Shown: one piece after another, positions 10,737 to 20,531 of the stretch
Layout: every line of letters starts with the position of its first letter
Numbering within the stretch: position 1 is the stretch's first letter
Virus record (IMG/VR): IMGVR_UViG_3300036785_000649
Coordinates: 1 to 25,819 of that record
Source of the DNA: a virus
Direction: 5' to 3' (one strand)
Length of the DNA stretch: 25,819 bases
Made by a program: the position numbers and the translations under genes
Notes under the pieces: generated by a model
The model's database searches: none
The model's input: the letters and a program-made list of their open reading frames with translations, nothing else
Told to the model about the DNA's origin: nothing

Positions 10737-10955
10737 ATGGTTCCGTTTGCAGCAATAGAACAAGCCACCTTACTAGGTATAGCTGCCGTGCTTACGGCAA
10801 TAGGTGGATTAGCGTCAACCATCCTGGCGCTGCGTAAGAACCGTAGTGAAGAGCACGAAACATGTTTGCTACACCTAAAGGAAGCTAGAGAAGAGTCAGA
10901 GAGGCTTGCAGAAGAGTTGCACAGGTTGAAGATGGAACGGGAAAATGAAACCTAG
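10737..10955 (+). CDS. Small membrane protein with coiled-coil tail (72 aa)
   Basis: Residues about 9-32 form one membrane helix ([20 protein letters not shown]). Residues 36-72 form a charged coiled coil ([20 protein letters not shown]). This is the shape of small phage membrane proteins found near lysis or tail genes; a holin or holin partner is possible but not shown. No good ribosome-binding site precedes the ATG at 10737; the tRNA-like element ends just upstream. It overlaps the next gene by 11 nt. Confidence 0.7.
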   Translation: MVPFAAIEQATLLGIAAVLTAIGGLASTILALRKNRSEEHETCLLHLKEAREESERLAEELHRLKMERENET

Positions 10956-11316
10956 TCAAATATTCATTATCGCTGGTGCAGTCGGTTTTGCATCTGCTGG
11001 TGGTTTGGCTACTGCTGCTGCCGTTTCGTCTTCCACCTCTGCACCACCACCAACTAAAACGGTAACCGTGAACTTATCACCAGGCCCACCAGGTCCACGT
11101 GGCATCCCTGGTCCCAAAGGTAACATCGGTGCGCAAGGCGCAAAAGGTGACAAAGGCGATAAAGGTGATACTGGATCACAAGGGATCCAAGGAATTCAAG
11201 GACCACCTGGACCGTCAGGCGGATTCAGTTGCCTTACAGGTTACTCGCCTGGCATCTTGCAGATAAACCAACCCGGTGGCCATGTGAGAATCTATACCTG
11301 CATAGAAGGTTCATGA
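10945..11316 (+). CDS. Membrane-anchored or secreted collagen-like protein (123 aa)
   Basis: The N-terminus (residues 4-30) is hydrophobic ([20 protein letters not shown]) and may be a signal or anchor. A Thr/Ser/Pro-rich link follows. Residues 47-91 hold about 15 Gly-X-Y triplets ([13 protein letters not shown] and so on). The last 32 residues ([15 protein letters not shown], ending YTCIEGS) form a small domain with two Cys. It is a second, smaller relative of the 9866-10543 protein in layout, without close identity. Its TGA (11314-11316) overlaps the next ATG. Confidence 0.75.
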   Translation: MKPSQIFIIAGAVGFASAGGLATAAAVSSSTSAPPPTKTVTVNLSPGPPGPRGIPGPKGNIGAQGAKGDKGDKGDTGSQGIQGIQGPPGPSGGFSCLTGYSPGILQINQPGGHVRIYTCIEGS

Positions 11317-11456
11317 TGAGCGCTGGCGAATCGAAAAATTCGACGCCACGACGCGTTATCACCGAACGCAAACGCTCCCTCACGAGATACTACGTGCCCC
11401 CCTGTACCTCGCGTCATTTTGTGCATGAGTCTAGATTAGGAGCGACGCACGTATGA
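11313..11456 (+). CDS. Basic micro-protein (47 aa), translationally coupled
   Basis: The ATG at 11313 overlaps the stop of the preceding gene (ATGATG), and its TGA overlaps the next ATG (ATGA), so overlaps at both ends support a real gene. The 47 residues are strongly basic ([19 protein letters not shown]) with no recognised fold. Only the overlaps support it. Confidence 0.5.
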   Translation: MMSAGESKNSTPRRVITERKRSLTRYYVPPCTSRHFVHESRLGATHV

Positions 11457-11722
11457 CGATACTTACTCCATACGAGTATGACTGGGTTCTGGATGACGCT
11501 GCACGACAGGCTCTCGCTAACGTACACCGTCAGCCCATGAACGATCAGCACTCCCAAGGGTACCGTAGGATAAGAGGCAAGTTCATGAACGGTGACCCTG
11601 AAGCTGATCCTAGGACTTATGAAACTGTGGGATATGGCACAGGTAGTTCATTCGTGCCACATCTGCCAGTCGAATCATTACCAGCCCTACCGAGTTCACC
11701 GCCTGTCAGCCCCACAGGATAA
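11453..11722 (+). CDS. Hypothetical protein upstream of large terminase (89 aa)
   Basis: The ATG at 11453 overlaps the preceding TGA; an AGGAG lies about 11 nt upstream. The N-terminal half is helical and acidic (YEYDWVLDDAARQALANVHR); the C-terminal third is Pro/Ser-rich and probably disordered. The function is unknown. It ends 6 nt before the GTG of the large terminase. Confidence 0.65.
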   Translation: MTILTPYEYDWVLDDAARQALANVHRQPMNDQHSQGYRRIRGKFMNGDPEADPRTYETVGYGTGSSFVPHLPVESLPALPSSPPVSPTG

Positions 11723-11728
11723 GAAACG

Positions 11729-13216
11729 GTGCACTCAACTCTACCACCCGGCACGACAGAAAGTGTACTCAATCGCCTGTATCCGCAGCAGGCAAACAGC
11801 GAGTACGCATATGACCCAACCGCGTGGATGGAGGATAAGCTCGGCTGGGTGTGGTCCAAACAAGCAGACATCGCCGACAGTGTCTGCGATAACCGACATA
11901 CAGCAGTGATGTCTTGCCATGGTCCTGGTAAGAGTTACATCGCTGGTGGCCTCGTGTGCTGGTGGATGGACACGCACCCAGTCGGGCAAGCTTTTGCAGT
12001 GACAACAGCTCCAACTCAAACTCAGATCAAAGCAATTCTGTGGCGGGAAATTGGGCGTCATCACCGGAAAGCGGGATTACTCGGGTATATCACCGGTGGT
12101 GAACAGCCTGAATGGAAAATCACAGGTAGTCATGAGATCATCGCCTTCGGTAGGAAGCCGCAGGATTATTTGGACGTTGAGCAAGCCAAAGCCGCATTCC
12201 AGGGTATTCATGCCAGATACGTACTTGTGGTACTCGACGAAGCTGCCGGGATACCGAACTGGTTGTGGGACGCGGTTGAGGGTTTGGTCACGAACAAGTA
12301 CGCGCGAATGCTGGCAATTGGTAACCCTGATGACCCAACCAGTCAATTTGCCAAAGTATGCGCACCTGGTAGTGGATGGAACGTCATCAGTATCGACGCA
12401 TTCGACACGCCGAATTTCACCGGTGAGGAAGTTCCCGAAGCACTATCAGACATGCTTACGAGCGAGATTTGGGTAGAGGAGCGCCGCAAACGCTGGGGCG
12501 AAGGCAGTCCACTCTGGGAGTCACGCGTCCGCGGGAGATTCCCGAAGAAGGCTACAGACACGCTTATTCACCCAGAGTGGATTGTCAGAGCCCAAAAGGC
12601 AGACCTTTCCAAGATGGGCACGAAAAAGCGATACGGAGTGGATGTCGCTCGTGCAGGCATGGACCAAAGTGTCATCATACGAGTCAAAGGCTGTGTGTAC
12701 CGAGTCGTGTTCTCTGAAACAGGCATCGGTGACACAATGCTCCTGGCTGGGGAAGTTGGTGAGCGCCTCGGCGGAACATGGGACGAAGTACCAGCGGTCA
12801 TCGATATCATCGGCGTTGGTGCTGGTGTGTATGACCGGTGCAGCGAACTGGGCTACAACGTTGTGCCATTCCAAAGTAGTGAAGCAGCCTTCAACAAGAA
12901 GAAGTTCAAGAACAGGCGCGCTGAGCAGTATTGGAAACTTCGTGACTTGTTCTCCCGGGGACTGGTCGATATCGACGAGGAGGACGATGAACTGGCGAGT
13001 CAACTTGGTTCAATCAAATGGAAGATTGACTCGCAGGGTCGAATCCAAATCGAGTCGAAGGAGGACATGAAGAAACGAGGGCTCCCCTCCCCCGATAGAG
13101 CAGACGCAATGATGATGGCAACCGTTGAAGATGCCGTGTGGGAGGGGAGCGACGATTTGCAGAATTACCAGATGGGAACAAGCGAAACAGGCGATCTCCT
13201 GGGGATGGAGTGGTGA
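11729..13216 (+). CDS. Terminase large subunit (495 aa)
   Basis: The start is GTG at 11729 with AGGAT 8 nt upstream. An N-terminal ATPase has a Walker A-type motif SCHGPGKSY (residues 62-70), a Walker B VLVVLDEAAG (165-174) with the catalytic Glu171, and a likely coupling motif AIGNP (196-200). The C-terminal RNase H-like nuclease has acidic residues in GVDVA (D305), VIDIIGVGAGV (D359) and SPDRADAM (D456 and D459). It pumps DNA into the prohead and cuts concatemers. The length is normal. Its small-subunit partner lies 2.2 kb upstream. It ends in a GTGA overlap with the next gene. Confidence 0.93.
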   Translation: MHSTLPPGTTESVLNRLYPQQANSEYAYDPTAWMEDKLGWVWSKQADIADSVCDNRHTAVMSCHGPGKSYIAGGLVCWWMDTHPVGQAFAVTTAPTQTQIKAILWREIGRHHRKAGLLGYITGGEQPEWKITGSHEIIAFGRKPQDYLDVEQAKAAFQGIHARYVLVVLDEAAGIPNWLWDAVEGLVTNKYARMLAIGNPDDPTSQFAKVCAPGSGWNVISIDAFDTPNFTGEEVPEALSDMLTSEIWVEERRKRWGEGSPLWESRVRGRFPKKATDTLIHPEWIVRAQKADLSKMGTKKRYGVDVARAGMDQSVIIRVKGCVYRVVFSETGIGDTMLLAGEVGERLGGTWDEVPAVIDIIGVGAGVYDRCSELGYNVVPFQSSEAAFNKKKFKNRRAEQYWKLRDLFSRGLVDIDEEDDELASQLGSIKWKIDSQGRIQIESKEDMKKRGLPSPDRADAMMMATVEDAVWEGSDDLQNYQMGTSETGDLLGMEW

Positions 13217-13389
13217 CACAGCACCCACGATATGAGTACTTGTTCTGCTTTTGCTGCATGCTTCGGGGCAAGTTGATTCGAATGGCACATCACAGCATGG
13301 CAGAACTCACGTTCTGTCCCAGTTGTCATTGCCGTTGCACCGATGAACACCTTGTGTCGGTTACCTGCGGCGTGGTACCCACATCATGA
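13213..13389 (+). CDS. Small Cys-rich zinc-binding protein (58 aa)
   Basis: The start is GTG at 13213, overlapping the TGA of the large terminase. An in-frame extension upstream lies wholly inside the terminase gene and is rejected. The 58 residues carry a FCFCC pair and, about 25 residues later, FCPSCHCRC. Four to six Cys could bind one zinc ion. The stop overlaps the next ATG (ATGA). The function is unknown. Confidence 0.68.
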   Translation: MTQHPRYEYLFCFCCMLRGKLIRMAHHSMAELTFCPSCHCRCTDEHLVSVTCGVVPTS

Positions 13390-13889
13390 GTGAACTAGTG
13401 AAACTCATTCCACCGAAGTACACCACTCCTCTCACTAAGCTGATCAGGACACTTGAAGGCATCCTAGTCCTCATCGCTTGCGCTGTCCTGGTGGTTGCGG
13501 CAATTGTCAACGACATCTCGCCCGATCTGGCAGCTAAGCTCGGTACTGGACTGGTTGCTGTCACAACTGCCTCAAGGACACTGCTCAAAGCTTTCGCTAA
13601 CAAGAACCCCGATGCCTTACTCCCAATTGTGGGCCCTATTGGCACAACCGATGAGGTGGGTGATTCCGATGCCGTAGTACCGCTTGATTCACAAGCGACC
13701 CAAGAGTTTACGGCCATTGCAGATGTCCCCGCATATGGGGATGTAGCACCTGCTGCGGGGGAGCCTGTGGATGAACTCCTCCCAAGACCGGTATATGACT
13801 ATGAGTCAGAACAACCGGTGAGTATCGCTCCTGCTCCTCCGCAGACAGGTGACACTCCTGAATCGCGTGGTGAGGACCCTAACCTATGA
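13386..13889 (+). CDS. Membrane protein with acidic Pro-rich tail (167 aa)
   Basis: Residues 23-42 form a clear membrane helix ([20 protein letters not shown]). A second weaker hydrophobic stretch follows at 50-66. The remaining 100 residues are acidic, Pro/Ala-rich and probably disordered. It may be a holin or a membrane-linked virion protein; the endolysin gene is 6 kb downstream. It overlaps both neighbours by 4 nt (ATGA). Confidence 0.7.
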   Translation: MSELVKLIPPKYTTPLTKLIRTLEGILVLIACAVLVVAAIVNDISPDLAAKLGTGLVAVTTASRTLLKAFANKNPDALLPIVGPIGTTDEVGDSDAVVPLDSQATQEFTAIADVPAYGDVAPAAGEPVDELLPRPVYDYESEQPVSIAPAPPQTGDTPESRGEDPNL

Positions 13890-16800
13890 CTAGCATCTTC
13901 ATCACAGAGGAGGAACAAGTAGGTGGGCCAACACTGGTCATTCAAGATGAAGGCGTTGTACTACCAGCTGAACCAGCATTGGATTTCACTGGTGTAGGAG
14001 TAACAGCAACAGATGACCCCACGAACAACCGCACGAATGTTGCCATCGCTGGCACACCCGGTCCTACGGGACCAGAAGGCCCGCAAGGTAACCAAGGCAT
14101 TCAAGGTACTCAAGGACCAGTCGGCCCGGCATCAACGGTTCCTGGCCCAACAGGACCGCAAGGTGTACAAGGACCTATAGGTAATACAGGTCCTCAAGGG
14201 GCAAAGGGCGACACAGGTTCTCAAGGTCCTATAGGTAATACTGGTCCAACAGGACCAGTCGGTGCAGCTTCTACAGTTCCCGGTCCACAAGGACCAATCG
14301 GTAATACTGGTCCTCAAGGCGTCCAAGGCCCTATTGGTAACACAGGTGCTACAGGACCACAAGGTGCAACTGGTGCAACTGGCGCAACAGGCGCACAAGG
14401 ACCTGTTGGACCGACGATTTATGACAGTGACCAAATCGGCGTCATCAAGGCCTGGTCGGGTGCTGTTATTCCCACGAACTGGATGTTCTGCGACGGTCGA
14501 GCATTGGTGCGGACAAGTTACCCAGACTTGTTTGCCGCAATAGTTCCAACTGCTAATGTCTCGTCAGGTAGTGGTTCAGCCACTTTGTCTGGTGTGCCTG
14601 CCGCTTTGATGTCTGCTTTACAGGCGATGACCAATGGCATCAACACTGGTCTCTCTGTGCCTGTCTGCGGGACCTTCTTCATCCCAGCAGGTAGTGTCAT
14701 CAATTCCTATGACATGCCTTCATCGACCATCGTGCTCAACCAGCAGGCAACCGGTAGCGGTACCACTACTCTTTACATTTGTCCGTGGGGCGTTGGTAAC
14801 GGTACTACCACTTTCAACATTCCTGATCTGCGCAGCAAGATGCTGGTTGCGGCTGGACAAGGATCAGGCCTGTCTAACCGTATATTGGCTGGAGCAGGTG
14901 GTTTCGAAGGTATTATCCTTGACACCACAATGATTCCTGCTCACAGTCACCAGTTCAACGTGAACACGGGCTACGTTTCCTCTGACCACGCGCATTCCTT
15001 CAACGTCAACAGCGGTGGTAGATCAACTGGGCACTTTCACTCTCCGCCTTCAGCTGGCTATTTCATGGCGGCTGGCGTCTCTGGATCAACTAACCTAAAC
15101 GCTGGTACAAATTACCAGGCAGCTTCGAACAGTAACTCGTCCACATCTGTTGATGACCGCGACCATGGGCATAACGTTTCCGGCGGTACTGGTGGAATCA
15201 GCGCGAATCACTATCACAACGTTGCTGGTGGAACTGACAATGGTAACGTGAGCGGCGGTTCACACAACAACATGCCACCATGGTGTGCTGTCGGCATGAT
15301 CATCAAAGTACTAGGTACGCAAATCAATCCAGGTAGTGCATTACAGGGTGCCACTGGTCAACGTGGTACAACCTGGTACATTTATAACGGTGTTGGTGTT
15401 CCTCCTACTGGCACGTTCGTCGGTGAACTTGATGGTGACTGGGCAATTCGCCAATCTGACGGTGAGAACTTTGAGCGAGTCAACGGTGTATGGGTTGACC
15501 AGGGATTCACGAACCGTACGAATGCAGTACCCGTTGCCGCAAGAGGGTACGGTGTCGGAACACTCACCTTGGGTACTGGATTTACGAAGATTCCTATTGA
15601 CACGATTGACCATGACACCGGTGGAAATATGTCAACTGCGGCCGGGCGGTTTACGTGCCCGACTACCGGTTGGTATCAGGTTGGTGGATCGATTGAAGTT
15701 CCTGTCGCAGCGGGCGCGCGTCTCATTGCAACTATTTACAAGAACGGAAGCGAAGCTTCCCGAGGATCAGGCGGCACTGCTGATATCAACGCTGTTGTCA
15801 GCGCCGCCATGTACTGTACAGCGGGCGACTACTTGGAGCTTTGGGGCTACAACTCTGGGGCCGTGTCTGGCAACCTTCCAGGCAACAACGCACTTCGTTA
15901 TTTTTCAGTTGCGTTGATCACCGCAGGACCAGGACCCCAAGGTCAACGTGGTGCGCAATGGTTCAACTACGCCGGTAGTGGCACACCAGGTAGCACCCAA
16001 TTCCCAACTGCGATTATCAACGATCTTTGCGTGAGGACTTCAGACGGCGAAGTGTTCATGCTTACCGCCACTGGTTGGGTGGATCAAGGGTGGAAGGTAA
16101 CAGCTGGTATTACGCAGACAGCAGCGGCGGCACGCATGTATCGAGCAGGAGCGTTCACGACAAGTGGCGTCTGGACGAAGGTGCCGCTCGATACGGTGTC
16201 GTTCGACACGGCGGCAATGGCGTCAGTCGGAAATGGTCGCATCACGATCCAGACTGCTGGCATCTACCAGGTTGACGCAAACATTCTGGTCAACACTAGT
16301 GCAACTGGTACATACACAACAGTGGCGGCTGGCATCTATAAGAATGGCGTACAGATGTCACAGAACTATTCGGAACCAGCGATTATATCGTTGGGCGCTG
16401 CGACGATCTCCGACAAGTTCCAGTGCGTTGCCGGTGACTACTTCGAGTTGTATGTTCTCTGTTCGCAGGCTACTACACTCTGGCAAGGAGTTCCGGCAAA
16501 CTACCTGGCAGTGTCGCTTCTCGGCACTGGGCCAGGACCGCAGGGGCCGCGTGGTACCAACTGGTTCACTTACGCAGGTGCGGGTACTCCAGCGGCTGGC
16601 ACATTCACCGGTGAACTTGACAACGACATGGCAGTTCGAGCATCTGATGGTGAAGTATTCCGGCGAATTGCTGGTGCGTGGACTGATCAGAACTGGAAAC
16701 AGTCCACCGGTCAGGCAACTATGGACGTCTGGCATAACGTCGGTGCAACTGGCGAACCAGCATTTCAGAGCGGTTGGGGCAACTACGGCGCTCCGTACTC

Positions 16801-18751
16801 GTTTGCACAGTTCCGTAAGTATCCCGATGGAACGGTTAGGATTCGTGGCCTGATCAATTCCGGTTCATCTAGTGCAACGATTTTCACGCTGCCACCTGGG
16901 TATCGGCCACCAGGCAATGTCATCAATGCCACGGACATCAACGCTGAAGTTCACTCGCGACTTGAGGTCAACCCAGCTGGAGCGGTGACTTTGATCTGGG
17001 TGGCACCTGGCGGTAACGGATATGCTTCGATCAACTGTACGTTTGATACTGACAGCGTAACGACCTATGCAGTTGGTACTCGCGGATCAAATTGGTACTC
17101 ATATGCTGGAGCAGGCACGCCAGCGGCTGGAACATTCAGTGGTGAGATTGACAATGACATGGCTGTACGAACATCCGACAATGAGGTGTTCAAGCGGATA
17201 AGTGGAGCATGGGCCGATCAGGGCTTCAAAGTCGGTGGACAGATCGTTCAATCACCAGTCGTTGCCAAGGCACGTCGAGCAGGTAGCCTCACTCTAAACG
17301 GTTGGACGAAAGTTCCACTCGACACACTGGTTTACGATAGTGTCGGTACCATTGCGCAAATAGCCAACGGTCGTATGATCGTTCCGTCCACCGGTTACTA
17401 TCACATTGATGCACAACTTGGTGAAGCCGGTAGCACTGACTTCCTCATTGAAGTCATAGTGAACGGCGTTACACCGGATACAGGATCCAGTATTCGGGGC
17501 ACCCGGTCACCTAGCGGAAGTGGCAACCTCGTGCTCTCGGCGACTGCACTGTTCCAGGCTGGCGATGTGCTTGAACTTTGGGCCTATGCGCTCTCACAGG
17601 TTACGATGACACCTATCGCTAGCGGTGTCACTGCTTGGATGTCGCTGTCACTCAATCAGGCCGGTGCAGGACCACAAGGTAACCGCGGTGGACAATGGTT
17701 TGCATACAGTGGTGCAGGAACACCAGCGACGCCAACGTTCACCGGTGAACTCGATGGCGACATAGCTGTACGAACATCGGACAGTGAGGTGTTCAAGCGA
17801 ATCGCCGGTGTTTGGACCGACCAAAGTTACAAAGTAGGATCGAACCTGGCGGCGACAACTGTTACAACAGCGCGGGCGTATCGCAGCGCCGCTCTCACTA
17901 CGCCGCAGGGCTGGACTAAGATTCCACTCGATGCGCTTTCCTATGATGCCGGGAACAATCTGTTCAACGCGGCAACCAACAGGTTCAACATTCCTTCGAC
18001 TGGTTACTACTCCATCGATGCGCAAGTCACCTGGGGTCAGTCAACGTGGTCTGGGGTCACTGTACCGGCTATCTACAAGAACGGCGTAATTGTTACTCAG
18101 GGGACACAGGTCTATAGCACCAGCGATGGTAGTAATTATCGTACATTCGCGGTTACGGATGTTATTTACTGTCAGCAGGGTGACTACCTTGAGTTGTGGG
18201 TGTATGCGGCTACCGGCTATGGGACGGTTACGGGCCCATCACTAACCTTTATGGCTGTGTCGCTGATTACGGCGAGTCAGGGACCACAAGGACCTCCAGG
18301 ACCAGGGCCGGGCGGTGCAGTGCAGCGCAATCTCGGCAAGTACACGGGCTATAACACGATGTCCGGTACTGCTAACTTACTCGACGGCGCGGGTGGTGGA
18401 GGCGCAGGTAGCCCACTGACCTTGACGGTTACACCGACTGTGCCGTCCTGGTGGGAGGTCAACTTCCAATGCGCGAATATCCTCGCTGTCGCAGCCGCGT
18501 ACTACTATACACAGCTTACAATGAGCCTGTCGCAGGCTGACATGGATGGTTTTACTCAGGTTGATGGCCCTGTGATTACGCAGCATAGCCAAGTACAGAC
18601 CTATGAGGGCCGTCAGTTCCTGCGCATCTTCAAGCTCGACGCGAACAAGACGTACACGATTACACCGGCCCTCGCTACTTCAGGCGGCTCGTTTCAGTAT
18701 TACACCGCGCCGACGCACTTCTGGATCGAAGGAAAGTTATGGGCTCAGTAA
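13886..18751 (+). CDS. Large modular tail fibre: collagen, tail collar and repeated C1q-like modules (1621 aa)
   Basis: Residues 1-55: N-terminal domain. Residues about 56-178: Gly-X-Y collagen-like repeats. Residues about 185-350: a tail-collar-like domain ([20 protein letters not shown]). Residues about 352-475: several His-X-His motifs (HSHQF, HAHSF, HFHS, HYHN), as in collar fibres that bind metal along a trimer axis. From about 486 the chain has five copies of a linker (GPQGxRGxxWFxYxGxGTP, then GELDxDxAVRxSDxEVFxR), each followed by a globular module. Four of these resemble C1q/TNF-like jelly rolls (WTKIPLDxxxYD, IPSTGYYxIDAQ, YKNG); one, about 920-1065, is unrelated. The last 150 residues form a separate tip domain. 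It very likely binds the host surface. Confidence 0.85.
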   Translation: MTSIFITEEEQVGGPTLVIQDEGVVLPAEPALDFTGVGVTATDDPTNNRTNVAIAGTPGPTGPEGPQGNQGIQGTQGPVGPASTVPGPTGPQGVQGPIGNTGPQGAKGDTGSQGPIGNTGPTGPVGAASTVPGPQGPIGNTGPQGVQGPIGNTGATGPQGATGATGATGAQGPVGPTIYDSDQIGVIKAWSGAVIPTNWMFCDGRALVRTSYPDLFAAIVPTANVSSGSGSATLSGVPAALMSALQAMTNGINTGLSVPVCGTFFIPAGSVINSYDMPSSTIVLNQQATGSGTTTLYICPWGVGNGTTTFNIPDLRSKMLVAAGQGSGLSNRILAGAGGFEGIILDTTMIPAHSHQFNVNTGYVSSDHAHSFNVNSGGRSTGHFHSPPSAGYFMAAGVSGSTNLNAGTNYQAASNSNSSTSVDDRDHGHNVSGGTGGISANHYHNVAGGTDNGNVSGGSHNNMPPWCAVGMIIKVLGTQINPGSALQGATGQRGTTWYIYNGVGVPPTGTFVGELDGDWAIRQSDGENFERVNGVWVDQGFTNRTNAVPVAARGYGVGTLTLGTGFTKIPIDTIDHDTGGNMSTAAGRFTCPTTGWYQVGGSIEVPVAAGARLIATIYKNGSEASRGSGGTADINAVVSAAMYCTAGDYLELWGYNSGAVSGNLPGNNALRYFSVALITAGPGPQGQRGAQWFNYAGSGTPGSTQFPTAIINDLCVRTSDGEVFMLTATGWVDQGWKVTAGITQTAAAARMYRAGAFTTSGVWTKVPLDTVSFDTAAMASVGNGRITIQTAGIYQVDANILVNTSATGTYTTVAAGIYKNGVQMSQNYSEPAIISLGAATISDKFQCVAGDYFELYVLCSQATTLWQGVPANYLAVSLLGTGPGPQGPRGTNWFTYAGAGTPAAGTFTGELDNDMAVRASDGEVFRRIAGAWTDQNWKQSTGQATMDVWHNVGATGEPAFQSGWGNYGAPYSFAQFRKYPDGTVRIRGLINSGSSSATIFTLPPGYRPPGNVINATDINAEVHSRLEVNPAGAVTLIWVAPGGNGYASINCTFDTDSVTTYAVGTRGSNWYSYAGAGTPAAGTFSGEIDNDMAVRTSDNEVFKRISGAWADQGFKVGGQIVQSPVVAKARRAGSLTLNGWTKVPLDTLVYDSVGTIAQIANGRMIVPSTGYYHIDAQLGEAGSTDFLIEVIVNGVTPDTGSSIRGTRSPSGSGNLVLSATALFQAGDVLELWAYALSQVTMTPIASGVTAWMSLSLNQAGAGPQGNRGGQWFAYSGAGTPATPTFTGELDGDIAVRTSDSEVFKRIAGVWTDQSYKVGSNLAATTVTTARAYRSAALTTPQGWTKIPLDALSYDAGNNLFNAATNRFNIPSTGYYSIDAQVTWGQSTWSGVTVPAIYKNGVIVTQGTQVYSTSDGSNYRTFAVTDVIYCQQGDYLELWVYAATGYGTVTGPSLTFMAVSLITASQGPQGPPGPGPGGAVQRNLGKYTGYNTMSGTANLLDGAGGGGAGSPLTLTVTPTVPSWWEVNFQCANILAVAAAYYYTQLTMSLSQADMDGFTQVDGPVITQHSQVQTYEGRQFLRIFKLDANKTYTITPALATSGGSFQYYTAPTHFWIEGKLWAQ

Positions 18752-18763
18752 AGAAAGTCACCT

Positions 18764-18991
18764 ATGCCTAGTTTCATTGTTTTCACACTTCCTCCTTCGC
18801 TGGATGGTGTTGCGCTGCCTGCCAGTGTGCCTGCTGTTGTCATCGAAGCTGCCGACGAGCAGGCAGCTATTTTCAAAGTGGCCGAGCTTCGACACTTTGG
18901 TATGGCAGAAGAACTTCATGCGTTTGATCTCAGTGCGGCACAGTCATTCGTGGTCAATCACAACGTTGCCCTTGAACCGAAGGAGGCCTGA
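18764..18991 (+). CDS. Small tail-associated protein, first of three paralogues (75 aa)
   Basis: The protein starts MPSFIVFTLPP and ends AFDLSAAQSFVVNHNVALEP. The next two genes encode proteins with the same plan: a short strand, an Ala-rich helix, then A-DLS-A--F-V--N--LEP. The three arose by duplication. The gene lies directly downstream of the tail fibre, so it may encode a fibre partner or chaperone; this is inference. The ribosome-binding site is weak (AAAGAAAG). Confidence 0.72.
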   Translation: MPSFIVFTLPPSLDGVALPASVPAVVIEAADEQAAIFKVAELRHFGMAEELHAFDLSAAQSFVVNHNVALEPKEA

Positions 18992-19216
18992 GTGGCACAG
19001 TTTGGTGTTTATCCAGCAGCTCCGCCTATTGCCATTTCAGTAGACGTGACACCTCAGGCATTTGCACTTGTCAACGCTGATACCGAACTAGACGCAGTGG
19101 AGCTTGCTGTCAAAGTAGGGGCAATGCAACCCGGTGAAATTTGCGCTATTGACTTGAGTACAGCTGTACGATTTTCAGTTGAAGTTGAAAGCACAATTAC
19201 AGTTCAACCCGACTAG
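18992..19216 (+). CDS. Small tail-associated protein, second of three paralogues (74 aa)
   Basis: The start is GTG at 18992 after a strong AAGGAGG and right behind the preceding TGA. It matches its neighbours in the C-terminal half (IDLSTAVRFSVEVESTITVQ), while the N-terminal strand is diverged (MAQFGVYPAAPP). The function is unknown. Confidence 0.72.
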   Translation: MAQFGVYPAAPPIAISVDVTPQAFALVNADTELDAVELAVKVGAMQPGEICAIDLSTAVRFSVEVESTITVQPD

Positions 19217-19221
19217 TGACC

Positions 19222-19755
19222 ATGAATACCTACATCGTATTTGCGCTCAATTACCCAACAGTTGAAAGTGGTGCAGTACCAGATCCGACACCGACATGGG
19301 CTGTACTTACTCAGAAGGAAACTGAGGCTGAGGCAGTTGACTTCGTTGTTCAGAATGGTGTTCTGCCAGCGCACGGTGAGATTCACGCTTGCGACATTGC
19401 TGCCACTCAATCATTCAAAGTTACAACCAATGTTAGCCTTGAGGCAAGTGGCGGTAGCACAGTGCCTGGAACGCCACCATCATCACCAGTTGAAAGTGTG
19501 CCACCGACTGCTTTGTTCACCTATACACCATCAGCACCGAACCGCAATGACACGGTTCAGTTCGACGCTAGTCAATCTGCGCCAGGATCAGAACCGATTG
19601 CGCGTTACGACTGGTTGTTTGGTGATGAGGCAATGCCAGGTGCTGGTGTCACGCCGACTTACCAGTTTACAAAGAATGGTGATTACGACGTGGTTCTGAC
19701 AGTTACCGATGAGGCTGAATTGACCAGTGAAACAACTCAGACAATTTCGATCTAA
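19222..19755 (+). CDS. Third paralogue fused to a PKD domain (177 aa)
   Basis: Residues 1-75 match the two preceding proteins (MNTYIVFAL against MPSFIVFTL; CDIAATQSFKVTTNVSLEAS). This alignment favours the ATG at 19222 over the GTG at 19216. A Ser/Thr/Pro linker follows. Residues about 93-177 are a PKD domain: PTALFTYTPSAP, VQFDASQS, DWLFGDE, TYQFTKNGDYDVVLTVTD. PKD domains are Ig-like folds used in surface and carbohydrate contacts. The fusion suggests a surface-exposed virion decoration, which is inference. It ends in TAATG overlap with the lysin. Confidence 0.82.
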   Translation: MNTYIVFALNYPTVESGAVPDPTPTWAVLTQKETEAEAVDFVVQNGVLPAHGEIHACDIAATQSFKVTTNVSLEASGGSTVPGTPPSSPVESVPPTALFTYTPSAPNRNDTVQFDASQSAPGSEPIARYDWLFGDEAMPGAGVTPTYQFTKNGDYDVVLTVTDEAELTSETTQTISI

Positions 19756-20531
19756 TGGCTGACATCCGCTTCTGCGACATATCTGAGTTCCAGCCTAACG
19801 TTGACCAGCAGGCTTACTACAACGCTGGTTACAGGGTGTTCCTTTACAGGGCGCACAGCGGTTACCGACCTGACAAGACAATGCCGGCTCGTCGTGAGGC
19901 AACGCGCAGAGTACCGTTCACTGCTGTTGGCATTTACCAGTATTTGGTGAAGGACAGAGATCCTGAAGTACAGGCGCGCGAGTTCATCGCTGCCATAGGT
20001 AAGTTGGCGCCGAACGAGTTTCCAATCCTTGACTATGAGGAAATAGCACCTGGCGGGCAAGTGCAACGTGCTGAGGCCTGGTTGAGCATAGTTGATAGGT
20101 GGGCGGGGTTCAAATCAAGTTTGTACTCAGGTGACTATTTCTTCCGAGCTTACCTCGGTGGTACGCTTTCATGGCAGCGTCCTACTTGGATAGCTGCCTA
20201 CCAAGCCAATGAACCGAGTCAACCTCACACATGGTGGCAGAACACGGACAAGGCGAGTTTCGTTGGCATAGGAAGGGAAGTCGATGGTAATATTTACCAT
20301 GGTACTCCTACAGATTTTGCCAGTCGTGTTCTTAGTAGGAGGCCTGCTAAGCCTGTGGCTCCTGTACCGGTCACAGAACAAGGACTAGTTTCGGTAGTGA
20401 AGAACACTGGTGCTATCGAAACGTTCGTTGAAACAGACAGTGGTGAAGTGTTCCATCGCTGGCAAAAAGGTGAAAATTCAGGCGATTGGGGCGATAAATG
20501 GTCATCATTGGGAAAGCCGGGTAAATCATGA
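19755..20531 (+). CDS. GH25-family endolysin (258 aa)
   Basis: The N-terminal 200 residues match glycoside hydrolase family 25 (1,4-beta-N-acetylmuramidase). DISEFQPNVD begins the chain with Asp8, and ILDYEE (Asp93, Glu95) carries the catalytic acids. YLVKDRDPEVQAREF and PTWIAAY are also typical. It would cut peptidoglycan at lysis. The C-terminal 50 residues (TFVETDSGEVFHRWQ, then GDWGDKWSSLGKPG) look like a single blade of the PLL/tectonin-type lectin propeller found in actinobacterial secreted proteins. No signal peptide is present, so a holin is needed. It overlaps both neighbours. Confidence 0.87.
   Translation: MADIRFCDISEFQPNVDQQAYYNAGYRVFLYRAHSGYRPDKTMPARREATRRVPFTAVGIYQYLVKDRDPEVQAREFIAAIGKLAPNEFPILDYEEIAPGGQVQRAEAWLSIVDRWAGFKSSLYSGDYFFRAYLGGTLSWQRPTWIAAYQANEPSQPHTWWQNTDKASFVGIGREVDGNIYHGTPTDFASRVLSRRPAKPVAPVPVTEQGLVSVVKNTGAIETFVETDSGEVFHRWQKGENSGDWGDKWSSLGKPGKS

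Noticed and set aside
10568-10837. Plus-strand 89-codon frame across the tRNA-like element
   Set aside because: It overlaps the membrane protein gene by 100 nt in another frame, and reading a T-arm gives its GPRFKSW stretch.
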